Shown here in pieces: positions 1-8,800 of a DNA stretch of 35,306 nt. This DNA comes from a virus, in the IMG/VR virus record IMGVR_UViG_3300044846_002352, positions 1-35,306 of that record. One strand, given 5' to 3'. Position numbers and translations under genes: made by a program. The notes under the pieces are model-generated. The model made no database searches. It saw only the letters and a list, made by a program, of their open reading frames with translations, and was not told where the DNA came from. Within the stretch, counting starts at the first letter, position 1. Each line of letters starts with the position of its first letter.

Positions 1-21
1 TTTTTCCATTTTTTGTTCCAT
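1..21 (-). CDS. Start of an unidentified gene, cut by the window edge
   Basis: An ATG at 21-19 on the minus strand opens a frame (MEQKMEK) that runs out of the window. It lies 13 nt after the helicase stop codon and is preceded by an A-rich stretch like those before the other genes here, so it is probably the next gene of the same leftward operon. A second in-frame ATG at 9-7 could be the true start. Too little is visible to say what it encodes. Confidence 0.35.
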
Positions 22-34
22 ATTGTTTTAATAA

Positions 35-1405
35 TTATACTGTTGTTTGTTTTCTTTTCTCCATAATTTCTTTAATTCTACTTCTATTTCTTTCTTCCTT
101 CTGTTCTTCAAGTCCTAAGAATGTTGTAGTACTTTCTGTATCAATTTCTAACATTTCGTTATTGAACTTACAGTTTTCAAATACTACCCCGTCTTTACCA
201 ATTCTTGACTTTGTGATAGCAATAGTTGCAAGATTTAATTCTTTTTGTTGTAATGACTTAGCCACCGTGATGATAACGTGTCCTACCTGAGCTTTCTTAA
301 TAGAACCACCCATTTGGTCAGTTGTTACCACATCAGATGAAATAGAACTTCTATTACCCTGTGTTGCCGTCCAACCTGCAATATCCAATTCATGACACAT
401 TGATTCAAATGCTCTCATAACTGAACCCTCAGATTTCCATTCATCGTCCATCATCTTTTCAGGTGTTACACAATCAATATAATCCAAAATAACCACATCA
501 ATCCTTGTCCCATCGGCAATCAACTTTCTAATCTGATTCTTAATCTGATTCATAGTTAATGTGTCCGAAGGTAACTTCTTCATAATCAACTTGTTTGGCA
601 TGGTTTCTTTAATCTCTGAGATTTTAGCCATAACCTTTTCTTTATGATTACCAAGTTCGTCAGGTGCTATACCCGTCCAACACGTAAAGTGTTTTCTCTG
701 AATAATCTTATAGTTATCCTCAAAGAAAATTTGTAAAACATTAAACCCTAAATTAAAAGCGTGATTAGCAATCTTTGTTGTCAGTGTTGATTTACCAACA
801 CCAGTGGGTGCTAATATAACACCAATTTCTCCTTTTGCCAAACCACCTTTCAAAAGATTGTCAATACCCGGTATTCCCATAGGGATTGGATGTCTATAAT
901 CATCCGCCAATACCTCATCTAAGTCTTGAAACACATCTCCCGTTCCTCTATCCACGTTTCCAACCTGTAAAGCTCCTCTAACCATTTCTTCCAAGGTGTC
1001 GTAGTTTTCAAACTCACCATGGTCAATGATTTTCTTAGCTTTATCCATAACTTTTTGAAGTTCTTGTTGTTTACAAAACTTCAATGCCTTTTCCTGAACA
1101 AACTGAGTACCCTCTTCGGTAACATTCTGTATATCAGAAATAGTGTCAAGAGTTATCTTTAATAATAACTCCTGACTAATTTCACTCTTAGCTTTTTGTT
1201 GAATTGTCTCAAAACTAGGACTGTGTTCAAACTTTGAATAGTATTCTTTTACCATCTGAACAAATAATCTAAAGTATTTGTTTTCAAAATAAGTAGATTC
1301 CATCACCTCAATAATTGAGTGTGAAAAATCCTTATCAAGTATCATTTGATTAAGAAGTTGTAATTGGAAGGTCTCTCCCAAATAGTCAAAATTTTTGTCA
1401 GCCAT
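35..1405 (-). CDS. 41: Replicative DNA helicase, T4 gp41 / DnaB family
   Basis: A 456-aa protein with the RecA-like core of DnaB-type hexameric helicases, which unwind the fork 5'-3' on the lagging strand and work with primase. Visible motifs are Walker A APTGVGKST (about residues 199-207, Lys205), Walker B VVILDY (304-309, Asp308), a TATQGNR segment with Gln349 typical of the family's sensor strand, and a basic KSRIGK segment near 399-404 that may hold the arginine finger. Residues 1-150 are helical and would be the N-terminal domain. Length is close to T4 gp41. It is the last complete gene of a leftward run with SSB, UvsX and RNase H, 25 nt after the preceding gene. A TATTTATT motif lies 17 nt upstream of the ATG. 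The identification as a DnaB-family helicase is firm; equivalence to gp41 rests on context. Confidence 0.93.
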   Translation of the reverse strand: MADKNFDYLGETFQLQLLNQMILDKDFSHSIIEVMESTYFENKYFRLFVQMVKEYYSKFEHSPSFETIQQKAKSEISQELLLKITLDTISDIQNVTEEGTQFVQEKALKFCKQQELQKVMDKAKKIIDHGEFENYDTLEEMVRGALQVGNVDRGTGDVFQDLDEVLADDYRHPIPMGIPGIDNLLKGGLAKGEIGVILAPTGVGKSTLTTKIANHAFNLGFNVLQIFFEDNYKIIQRKHFTCWTGIAPDELGNHKEKVMAKISEIKETMPNKLIMKKLPSDTLTMNQIKNQIRKLIADGTRIDVVILDYIDCVTPEKMMDDEWKSEGSVMRAFESMCHELDIAGWTATQGNRSSISSDVVTTDQMGGSIKKAQVGHVIITVAKSLQQKELNLATIAITKSRIGKDGVVFENCKFNNEMLEIDTESTTTFLGLEEQKEERNRSRIKEIMEKRKQTTV

Positions 1406-1430
1406 ATTATGTTTGTTTTTAGAATAAATA

Positions 1431-1883
1431 TCAACGAGCCAGCTGATAACCCATGTATTCGTGTGTTAAATTTCTAGATGACAACACGTCAGTAAGACCA
1501 AAAAGGATACCTTTTAGGAACGGGCGTATGTCTACGGTGTATCTCACCTTAGGTGGATAAAGTTTAGCATCAAACGTATAATGACACATTGTCGTATCAC
1601 CATTTTTGATATAGATGTTAAACGACTCAGGTCCATCAGTAAATGATGTGTTCAATACCTCAGGGTCTTCACTAATCTGATATTGATTGTCCAACATATA
1701 GTTTACAGTTTTCATCTTGAAATTTTCTTTCAATTCTGAAATGAAACCATCCATCAAATCAATCAACTCAGCCGAGTTGTGAGCCTTTGGGCTATACCCC
1801 TTAACGTTAAAAAAACGTTGTACGATAAAATTGTTGTTTACCGTCATCAAGAATTCCAGTTTGGTAATGTCTTGTTCTTTCAT
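1431..1883 (-). CDS. Unknown 150-aa protein in the replication operon
   Basis: I do not recognise this protein. It is 150 aa, soluble, with no signal peptide, membrane helix or metal-binding cluster. It mixes helix (residues 35-65) with beta-rich sequence (85-125), including the segment FNIYIKNGDTTMCHYTFDAK. The ATG at 1883 follows the RNase H stop by 8 nt and its stop lies 25 nt before the helicase start, so it is co-transcribed with them. In T4 the helicase gene is near small recombination and loading proteins (UvsY, gp59); a role as such an accessory factor is possible from position only, with no motif to support it. Confidence 0.8.
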   Translation of the reverse strand: MKEQDITKLEFLMTVNNNFIVQRFFNVKGYSPKAHNSAELIDLMDGFISELKENFKMKTVNYMLDNQYQISEDPEVLNTSFTDGPESFNIYIKNGDTTMCHYTFDAKLYPPKVRYTVDIRPFLKGILFGLTDVLSSRNLTHEYMGYQLAR

Positions 1884-1891
1884 AATTTATG

Positions 1892-2896
1892 TTATTTTTT
1901 GTTTGTTTTTGTTTTTTCTTTTCTTGTTAACTTCATGAACGGTTGGATGAAGTATGTCCATGAGTCGTCACCCTTTGGTAGGTATTTAAATAACCCGTCT
2001 TGAACCATATACTTAATTAAGTTCTTGTAACTTCTACCTTCAATATCTAATTTTTCGGTAACAATTGATAGTATTTCTTCTTTGTCTTCATCACTCAATA
2101 AAGGATTAGATAAGTCAACAATCTGTTCATTAACTTGGAAAAATTCTTTTTCAAAAATACCTGATTTTGTTTTACCTGTTAAAAGATTCTTTAGAGCTTG
2201 ATTGTCTTTATTCTCTTTTAATAAATTTTCAGCTCTTGTTAAAATATCGTTATAAGAAACTTCTGTTTCAAGTATTTGAGGAAAAAATTTAACTAAAGTT
2301 TTTTCACCCAAAAGATAGATGCCTTCAATATTATCTGATTTATCACCAATTAATATCTTCAATGTCTTTACGTTATAGTGTGGGTACTCAAAGTCGTCAA
2401 ATTTAATCTTATCCCCCTGTTTAAACGTAGCTTTAACTGATGGTGAGTATATGGACACGTTTTCGGAAATAAGTTGTGTTAAGTCTCTGTCTGATGAAAA
2501 AATTAATTTATCTTCATTTTCAGATACTTGACAATAATAAGCAATTAAATCATCAGCTTCTCTTCCACTAATCTCTAATTGTCTTATATAGACTTCTTCC
2601 AAATATTGTTTGATACGATTTTTTTGTTTTAGATAGGACATAAAGATAGCATCCTCCATAACCAATCGTCGGTTTTGTTTGTATTTGGGATAAAGAATTC
2701 CACGTAAACTCGTGGAATCTTCACCATCCCATAATACTACTACTTTATCAAAGTTTTGTTCGTTAATGAATTTACGAAGTGTATTCATAAAATGATACAA
2801 CGCTCCAATGTGTTCTCCATTGTGGAAGTAATCCTTCACACCATGAAACCCAATTTTCATTAGATTGTTTCCGTCAACAAGTAGTGTTTTTTTCAC
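1892..2896 (-). CDS. rnh: RNase H / 5'-3' exonuclease (FEN family), T4 Rnh-like
   Basis: A 334-aa flap endonuclease/5' nuclease, which would remove RNA primers and flaps from Okazaki fragments. The acidic metal-binding residues of the family are all visible: Asp8 in LLVDGNN, Asp57 in LWDGED, Glu113/Asp115/Asp116 in GREADDL, Asp136/Asp138 in SSDRDL, and Asp185/Asp188 in GDKSDNIEGI, the last beginning the helix-hairpin-helix region. Start is GTG at 2896, 9 nt after the uvsX stop; the N-terminal strand MKKTLLVDGNN fits the usual family start, so GTG is credible. The C-terminus ends in a Lys-rich tail. It is slightly longer than T4 RNase H (305 aa). Neighbours are UvsX upstream and the unknown 150-aa gene downstream. 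Confidence 0.92.
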   Translation of the reverse strand: MKKTLLVDGNNLMKIGFHGVKDYFHNGEHIGALYHFMNTLRKFINEQNFDKVVVLWDGEDSTSLRGILYPKYKQNRRLVMEDAIFMSYLKQKNRIKQYLEEVYIRQLEISGREADDLIAYYCQVSENEDKLIFSSDRDLTQLISENVSIYSPSVKATFKQGDKIKFDDFEYPHYNVKTLKILIGDKSDNIEGIYLLGEKTLVKFFPQILETEVSYNDILTRAENLLKENKDNQALKNLLTGKTKSGIFEKEFFQVNEQIVDLSNPLLSDEDKEEILSIVTEKLDIEGRSYKNLIKYMVQDGLFKYLPKGDDSWTYFIQPFMKLTRKEKTKTNKK

Positions 2897-2905
2897 GAAC
2901 TAAAA

Positions 2906-3898
2906 TTAAAATTGTTCGTTTGTAAAAGTTTCTTCAGTCTCGTCAAGAGTTATTTCACCTGTTCCTGTAAGGATTGCGTTCCAATATTGTGAATACTCTT
3001 TCTTATATGTTTCAAGAGCATCTTTATCGTCAGCAATATATCCTTGAGCAGTTGCGATAATCTTACCATCTTTATACCCTAATCCATTGATATGGTTCTT
3101 TAGGACAGATATTTTTGTTCTGATAGCGTAAGATACCGTTCTACCATTTTTAGTGGCAGTAATGTGGTTAATACCAGCATTTTTCTGATTACCAAACAAG
3201 AATACAAGAGCCGATGCCAACCAAAGAGCTTCACCACCTTTTGCTTTAATTGTTGGTTGTCCAAATGGATTGTCAGGTAATTCAACCCAAGGTTGATTAA
3301 CTACCACCATTGTGTTTGTGTATGGATAATCTTCCTTACGAGATTTGGTAATACGAGCCTGAATACCCATACCAATCTTATCAGCTAATACAGATGCGTT
3401 ATGTTGTTTTCCACCCTTACCGTCAAATGTCATCTTACAAGGAACTGAACCAACTGAATCCCAAAGGAAACAAAGAGAATAAGGAATATTACCTTTTTCT
3501 TGTTCGTCTAATAGTTCGTTAATGTAATCTGTAACTTGTTCAATATAGTCAAAGTTATCATTAAAGATAAATTGACCATCCCATTCTCCGTCTACCATTT
3601 TAGCTTCAAGACCAAGTTCTACTGCATGGTCCCAGCTCCATTTTTTCTCGGTGATAATAAAAACAGGCAAATGCCCCTTCTTCTGTACAGACACAGCGGC
3701 TTTGACAAGCGCGGTCGTTTTTGAAGAGTTCGAGTGACCCAAGAACATGTTGATGTTACCCAAAGCAGGACCAGGTAAACCGCAACTATTATGGAAAGCT
3801 TCACCGACCTCATAAAAGTCTGTTTCTTTATATTTTGTCTTGGTTGAATATTTGTCTTTGATTGCATCTAATGAAAATTCTTTTTTCTTTATTGCCAT
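2906..3898 (-). CDS. uvsX: UvsX-like recombinase (RecA/Rad51 superfamily)
   Basis: A 330-aa strand-exchange ATPase that would form filaments on single-stranded DNA for recombination-dependent replication and repair. The Walker A segment GHSNSSKTT (residues 54-62, Lys60) is the degenerate form seen in T4-type UvsX. A hydrophobic Walker B strand SLCFLWDSVGS follows, then the conserved MVVVNQPW strand and a KAKGGEALWLAS segment typical of RecA L2-like regions. The C-terminus is acidic (ITLDETEETFTNEQF), as in UvsX. The gene lies downstream of the gp32-like SSB, separated by a terminator-like hairpin, and is followed by RNase H after 9 nt. In T4, UvsX and gp32 act together with UvsY. No recognisable promoter lies between the hairpin and the ATG, so readthrough from gp32 may feed it. 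Confidence 0.92.
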   Translation of the reverse strand: MAIKKKEFSLDAIKDKYSTKTKYKETDFYEVGEAFHNSCGLPGPALGNINMFLGHSNSSKTTALVKAAVSVQKKGHLPVFIITEKKWSWDHAVELGLEAKMVDGEWDGQFIFNDNFDYIEQVTDYINELLDEQEKGNIPYSLCFLWDSVGSVPCKMTFDGKGGKQHNASVLADKIGMGIQARITKSRKEDYPYTNTMVVVNQPWVELPDNPFGQPTIKAKGGEALWLASALVFLFGNQKNAGINHITATKNGRTVSYAIRTKISVLKNHINGLGYKDGKIIATAQGYIADDKDALETYKKEYSQYWNAILTGTGEITLDETEETFTNEQF

Positions 3899-3938
3899 AA
3901 ATGTCTATGATTTAATTTGTTTGTTGTTTAAAAATAGC

Positions 3939-3977
3939 AAAGGTTGGACACTTTGTGTATGTTAGTGTCCAACCTTT
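3939..3977 (-). terminator. Hairpin after gp32-like gene
   Basis: A perfect 14-bp inverted repeat (3939-3952 with 3964-3977) around an 11-nt loop. It begins 7 nt after the gp32-like stop codon on the transcribed minus strand and is followed by a T-rich stretch. The GC-containing stem (AAAGGTTGGACACT) stands out in this AT-rich DNA. It probably ends most gp32 transcripts, leaving UvsX to readthrough; T4 gene 32 also has a terminator directly after it. Confidence 0.8.
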
Positions 3978-3983
3978 TATAAA

Positions 3984-4823
3984 TTAGAATGGTAAATCAC
4001 CATCTGGTTCTGCTTCTGCCTGTGGGTCAACATATGAACCACCGATAGTACCTTCGTCAGATGAACTATCACCATAAACGTATTTACCTAAATCAGATGA
4101 CCATCTTGGAGTTTCTCCACGAGCAATTGCTTCCAAATACTCAACAGGTTTCTTAGAGTAAACATCCATCCAAGTAAGTGGGTCTTCAGTCCAAGCCTTA
4201 GCAGTCTCAGCGTCTGTGTGAACAGGTGTTGGGTCATCATGCATAACAGTCTGAATAACTGTGTAAGTAGCACCTTTTGGTGTCTTTGCCTTTGTCAATT
4301 CTATGATAAGGTCACGACCATTAACAGGGTCAGTGATATCACCTTTAGCTTTCCAAATCGGAATGATTTTATCAAGAATACCTTCGTTCTTGTAGTTGTG
4401 TTTAAAACGCCAGAACTTAACTCCGTCCGCTTCGTTATCACGGTCAACCACTTTAACGATATAGAATTTACGTGGCTTATACGCCTTTGCAAGTTCTTTA
4501 TCAGACTCTTTACCTGTTGACATTAATTCATCATGAATTTCAGTCAAAGGTGAACGCTCGTTATCGTTCTTTCCTGGGTCATAGATTTTATTCCATTTAC
4601 CCTCAACTTGTACTTCGTGGTACCATACTTCTTTGAAGGGTGATGACCCATCAGGTGTAGGTAGAATACGAAGACGTTTCTGTCCTGAGTTCTCATTTTG
4701 CATCAAGATTGCTGCAAAATATTTTTTCATTCTGTCTTCTTGAGACATTTTGTTTGCAGAGTTACCTCCACTTTTCGCTTTTTCATACTGTGCGAGTACA
4801 GCATCTAGGGAATTTGTCGCCAT
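3984..4823 (-). CDS. 32: Single-stranded DNA-binding protein, T4 gp32-like
   Basis: A 279-aa protein resembling gp32, which coats single-stranded DNA during replication and recombination. Seen: a basic N-terminal region (about 20-55) leading into KRLRILPTPDG and KEVWYHEVQVEGKWNKIYDP, which recalls the OB-fold start of gp32, then YKPRKFYIVKVVDRDNEADG and KFWRFKHNYKNEGILDKI, matching the gp32 pattern of a VKD strand followed by a KVFKYRFGKKIWDKI-like segment. The C-terminal about 30 residues are Ser/Asp/Glu-rich. Oddities: there is no cysteine at all, so the gp32 zinc site is absent, and the last six residues are DGDLPF, very like the tip of bacterial SSB. It has its own promoter and a terminator, and is encoded just upstream of uvsX. 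Family membership is good but remote from T4. Confidence 0.85.
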   Translation of the reverse strand: MATNSLDAVLAQYEKAKSGGNSANKMSQEDRMKKYFAAILMQNENSGQKRLRILPTPDGSSPFKEVWYHEVQVEGKWNKIYDPGKNDNERSPLTEIHDELMSTGKESDKELAKAYKPRKFYIVKVVDRDNEADGVKFWRFKHNYKNEGILDKIIPIWKAKGDITDPVNGRDLIIELTKAKTPKGATYTVIQTVMHDDPTPVHTDAETAKAWTEDPLTWMDVYSKKPVEYLEAIARGETPRWSSDLGKYVYGDSSSDEGTIGGSYVDPQAEAEPDGDLPF

Positions 4824-4854
4824 TTTGTGTGTATAATTTATTAGTTAATATTCA

Positions 4855-4883
4855 AGTATAAGTGTGTCAGCCGTAATAGTCAA
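4855..4883 (-). promoter_or_regulatory. Promoter of the gp32-like gene
   Basis: On the minus strand, TTGACT (4883-4878) is followed after exactly 17 nt by TATACT (4860-4855), a near-consensus sigma70-type pair. The same bases fit the Bacteroidota pattern: TTTG (4884-4881), 20 nt, TATACTTG (4860-4853). The start of transcription would fall near 4848, about 25 nt before the ATG at 4823. It is the clearest promoter in the window. Confidence 0.75.
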
Positions 4884-4884
4884 A

Positions 4885-4905
4885 TTTGAAATTTAGAATT
4901 TCAAA
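4885..4905. promoter_or_regulatory. 9-bp dyad touching the gp32 promoter
   Basis: A perfect inverted repeat TTTGAAATT / AATTTCAAA with a 3-nt spacer abuts the -35 element of the gp32 promoter and overlaps the last codons and stop of the upstream 220-aa gene. Such a dyad could be an operator for a regulator of gp32. It could also be a weak terminator hairpin for the upstream gene, although no T-run follows on the minus strand. Confidence 0.45.
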
Positions 4906-5555
4906 GGTTTGTATTGTGTTTCTTCTCCGTAATTGTTAAAAGTTGTTTTAATTTCTGAAGGAGTAAAATCTTCAACTTCATCAGTTGTTAAAACATATTC
5001 ATTTTTTCCTGACTTTTCAATATCTTCTTGTTTGTCAACAAAAAAGTCAGTCAATTTTTGATTGAATGGCCCTGAGTCTAAACTTCTTAGTTCAAGTTTT
5101 TCTTGTGGAGTTTTTTCTCTGTATTTTTCAATCTTAGCTTCGATATCATTTAATTTAGTAAAAATATTTTCCATATTACTTAACTTACTTTCTAAATCAG
5201 TTAATTGGTTAAATAAATTATTAAAATATTCTTCTTGTTTTGTTTCAATATTTTGTTGTGATTTTACTAAATCAGTAATTTCTAATTCTTCAGTTTCTGA
5301 TGATTCATTTTCGTCATCAAGTTTTTCAACATCAGGGTCTGATGCCACATCAATAGGTTCTGCAGTTGGTGGTGTTGCCGCTCCCATACCAGCGTCAGGT
5401 GCCGGTGGTAAAGCTTCAGCATCAGGTGCCGGTGGTAAAGCCGCGTTAGGGTCACCTTCAGGTGCCGGTGGTAATCCCGTTTCTTGTTCGGTAATATAAT
5501 TATTAATTTTATTATATCTTCTTAACTCTTCAATAATTGTTTCTGAAATTGCCAT
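4893..5555 (-). CDS. Unknown acidic Pro-rich coiled-coil protein (220 aa)
   Basis: Not recognised. Residues 1-25 form an amphipathic start (MAISETIIEELRRYNKINNY then ITEQE). Residues 28-56 contain three imperfect LPPAP repeats rich in Pro, Ala and Asp. Residues 60-95 are strongly acidic, and 95-148 look like a coiled coil (regular Leu/Ile/Phe heptads in DLESKLSNMENIFTKLNDIE). The tail ends in YGEETQYKPLKF. The ATG lies 1 nt after the stop of the 74-aa gene, so the two are coupled. It follows the baseplate genes in the same direction. A structural, internal-head or scaffold-like role is possible: the Glu-rich N-terminus with I-T-E resembles T4 prohead-protease sites. This is inference only. 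Confidence 0.75.
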   Translation of the reverse strand: MAISETIIEELRRYNKINNYITEQETGLPPAPEGDPNAALPPAPDAEALPPAPDAGMGAATPPTAEPIDVASDPDVEKLDDENESSETEELEITDLVKSQQNIETKQEEYFNNLFNQLTDLESKLSNMENIFTKLNDIEAKIEKYREKTPQEKLELRSLDSGPFNQKLTDFFVDKQEDIEKSGKNEYVLTTDEVEDFTPSEIKTTFNNYGEETQYKPLKF

Positions 5556-5556
5556 C

Positions 5557-5781
5557 TTAACCGTTCAGTAATTGTTTGAAACCTTGTGTTGTTTCTACGT
5601 TTATTTTTTTATTAGTATTAAGAGTATTGTTAACTCTTTCAATTAATCCATCCTTCATTCTGATTGTATAACAATCACCAGTATCTAAATCACACACTTC
5701 TTTAAAACCATTTCCTTTATCAGTTTCAGTAATTCGTGTACTCTTACCCAAGTATCTATCTAAAATTTGTTTAGTGTTCAT
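5557..5781 (-). CDS. Unknown 74-aa protein
   Basis: A short protein that I do not recognise. The centre, VCDLDTGDCYTIRMKDGLIER, has two cysteines seven residues apart and looks like a small beta-hairpin fold; the ends are polar and lysine-rich. It sits between the giant hub-like gene and the coiled-coil gene, all leftward, and its stop is 1 nt from the next ATG. A TATTTATA motif (5802-5795) stands 13 nt before its ATG, the same spacing as for the 1592-aa baseplate gene. Regular codon structure and tight coupling support a real gene. Confidence 0.7.
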   Translation of the reverse strand: MNTKQILDRYLGKSTRITETDKGNGFKEVCDLDTGDCYTIRMKDGLIERVNNTLNTNKKINVETTQGFKQLLNG

Positions 5782-5794
5782 AATATTATTTTAT

Positions 5795-5802
5795 TATAAA
5801 TA
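5795..5802 (-). promoter_or_regulatory. TATTTATA motif before the 74-aa gene
   Basis: Coding-strand TATTTATA, extended as TATTTATAATAAAATAA, 13 nt before the ATG at 5781. The same 17 bases occur upstream of the tail tube gene (from 20615). It may be a phage promoter element or another expression signal. Confidence 0.4.
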
Positions 5803-5818
5803 TTCATCAATAATGAAA

Positions 5819-8800
5819 TTACTCATTAATAGGAATAATACTTTGGTAAATATCAAATCCTTTTTTAATTTTACTTAACAGTTTTTGATAATTTTCTTTA
5901 TTTGTTTGTGAATAGTCATTAAAAATTGTTGGAGTGTTAACTACTTTATTATATGGAAAATATTCAATCCAAAATTTAGAAAATTCAGTTGCAAAAATAT
6001 CCTTGTCAGTTATATTATTTACTGTATTATTAATATTGTCAGGATACGCAGCAATCATAAATTCATATAAACTGTTTTCTCTTTCAAAAACTGCATATGT
6101 TTGTGTGTATTGACTAGAGTTATTAGTTAAACACATGAAATTTGAAGTGAGGTAATTTTTAAGTTCACCAGGATAATCGTAATCTAATGTTACCCCCGCA
6201 ATATTATTACCAAAAAACTGTAAACGATGTGTAGTTTCATTTATAGATAATCCAGATTCAATCCAACAACTAATAAAAATACAAAGTCTAACCTTATCAG
6301 TTGTAGGTAATACTTTAATTGCCGAAACAATAACATCCGCACCTTCATTTTTATTAGTTTCTGAATATTTTGTATAATTAGAATAAGCTTCATCTTTATT
6401 ACAATTTGGTGTATTAGACATTATTTTACCACCAATTATAGAATTAGTTATACTATTTTTTATTTGTACAGAATTATTAGGTATACCTGTAGTAGACCCT
6501 CCTTGATTTTTAAATGTACTACCTAAATTAGTTAATAATTGTTTTTTAATTGTTTGGAAAAGTGTGTCCACTTTTGGTAATGTTGCAATAGCTTGTCTCG
6601 TACCTGTAAATGATGTTGAAAATTCTTCTAATCCTATATTATGATTAACTTCAGTTATAAAATAAGAACCAGCGAATAATGGTATGTTTCTTAAAACAAA
6701 ATACATTGATGGTTGAATCATAACATTACCCATTGCCTCTACGGATGCCGCATAACTTCTAGTTTTATAAATGTTGTATAAACTAACACTTTGTGTCGAT
6801 GTTTGAATTCCCGCACTTGAGTTAGCTAAATTATACTCAGCCATTAGGGATTCACTTGTAGCCTTACCTAAATCCTGACTTACATTTATTTTTTTAAAAA
6901 CTCCTTGATTTTGTAATTCAAAGTCAACCGCAAAACCAACTATTCTATTTTCTAAAGAAAAATTTCTTTTTTGAGATGCGTCAACTCCAACAGAATTTTC
7001 CGCACATATTGTAATATCTAAACCATCATCTTTATATCCATTAAGTTTGGATTTATTATCCGTTTGTTGTGAAGGTTTATCTACAAATATATTTAACATT
7101 TTTGGTTTTGAACTTTGATAATCAACAGTATCAAATGTTCCAAACAAATTATTTGCAAATTCATTTGGTTCAGTATTTTTTGAAGTTTCATCCTGTCCAG
7201 TTGGGGTTTGTCTTCCATAAAAATTAATGTATGACGGCATTAAAAAACTAACAAAATTATGGTCTTTGATTATTGAACCAACAACAGTAAAAACGTTAGC
7301 TTTAACATTCGCCCCTTTTAAATATGAATTTACTTTTGCAATATCAACAAATATATCACCAACATTTCTGTTTGCTCTGTCAACAAATAAGTAATCTTTA
7401 AATAGTGGAGCGTCAGAGTTTTCATCAATTTTTGTATAATCATTTCCAGCTATCCATTTATCATTAATTGCTTTAAACATGTCATATAATTCAACTTTAC
7501 TCTGGAACCCTTCTAAAACCGAATCAATTTTTTCAGTATTCGTATTACCTCCACCTAATCTTTTTTGTAAAGATGTGATAAAATTTGTGAAAGTTTCTCC
7601 CGATAAGTTATCAGTAACACTTAAATAAGTGTCTATTTTATTTCTAAAAACATCAATATTCCCAGAATTACCCAAAATTGATGTTGTCCCATACATTTTA
7701 ATTAAATTTCTAAATAATTTAATGTTATCAACTGTGAAACCTATATTAAAAACTCTAAAGAAATTAGTTAAATAATTTTCATTTGTCACTGAAGTATTTG
7801 TATCATATTCTAACCCATTAATTGTTGAAAACCCAACGTAAAGTTCCATAGTCTTCCATTCGTTTGGATAAAGAGACTTTGATTCATTATAAGTTAGACC
7901 AAAGTTAGTCGGTACTGAATTTGGAGTTGTTTCATAGTTTGGGATATTATATCTATTTACAATTGCCGGTGATGGATTTGATGAAAGTATGTTAAATAAA
8001 TTTTTATCAAATCCCGTAGGATTTCCTCGTTTAATTAGTACATCATATTGTAATGAATTTGTTATTGTTGTATTAACATCATAACTTTGTGAAGTGGCAA
8101 TACTTTTAACAATTTCGTTATAGTCAACACCAATAATATTTTCAGATTTTTCATTATAGAATGTTATTTTTTTAAGTATTGACTCAAAAGAATAAACACT
8201 TGAACTTCCCTGATTTGCAAATTTTAAAAATTCAATTTCAAAATTATTTAATTCTTCAGTATCAAAAACAGAAAATAATTCCTCAATATTTGAATAGACA
8301 AATTCACTAAATAACTCAAAACTTACCTGTTCTTGTTTATCAGGATAAACTTTTTTAAGATATTCATTATAACCAGATTTTCTAATTGGTGTTGTATTAA
8401 AATACCCATAGTTAGGTGCCCCCCAAAATAACCTTACCGAACCATTATGAACACTTGGGTTATTTGATAGTGATATTATATTATTTTTATTATTATCAAA
8501 ACATTCTTTTTCAATTTGATTAGTTGTAGTACCAAAAGAAGGGCATATTGTATAAGACTCTTCACCTTCTGAATTACTAACTTTAATTAAAACAGTCCAA
8601 GTTTTTAAATTAATATTTGTTGATTGTATGTTTGATTGATTAGCATTAAATAAAATAATTTCTCTTTTATCAAGTGCAGTTTGTAATGCGTTTTGTATCT
8701 CTAATGAAGTAGTAACTGAGTTTGGGTTGTATAAATAAGAACCATTGTGTAAAAAATAAAAATCATTTATCAGTTTTGGATAAAATCCAATATGATAATT

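Noticed and set aside
3899-3938. Promoter directly before uvsX
   Set aside because: The gap is A-rich but contains no TTGACA/TATAAT or TTTG/TAnnTTTG pair with proper spacing.
4218-4520. Plus-strand ORF of 100 codons opposite the gp32-like gene
   Set aside because: Shadow of the SSB gene; no motif and an unnatural Cys/Phe/Val composition.
5062-5499. Plus-strand ORF of 145 codons with Ser- and Gly-rich repeats
   Set aside because: It mirrors the Pro/Ala repeats and coiled coil of the minus-strand 220-aa gene; the serine runs come from antisense of acidic codons.
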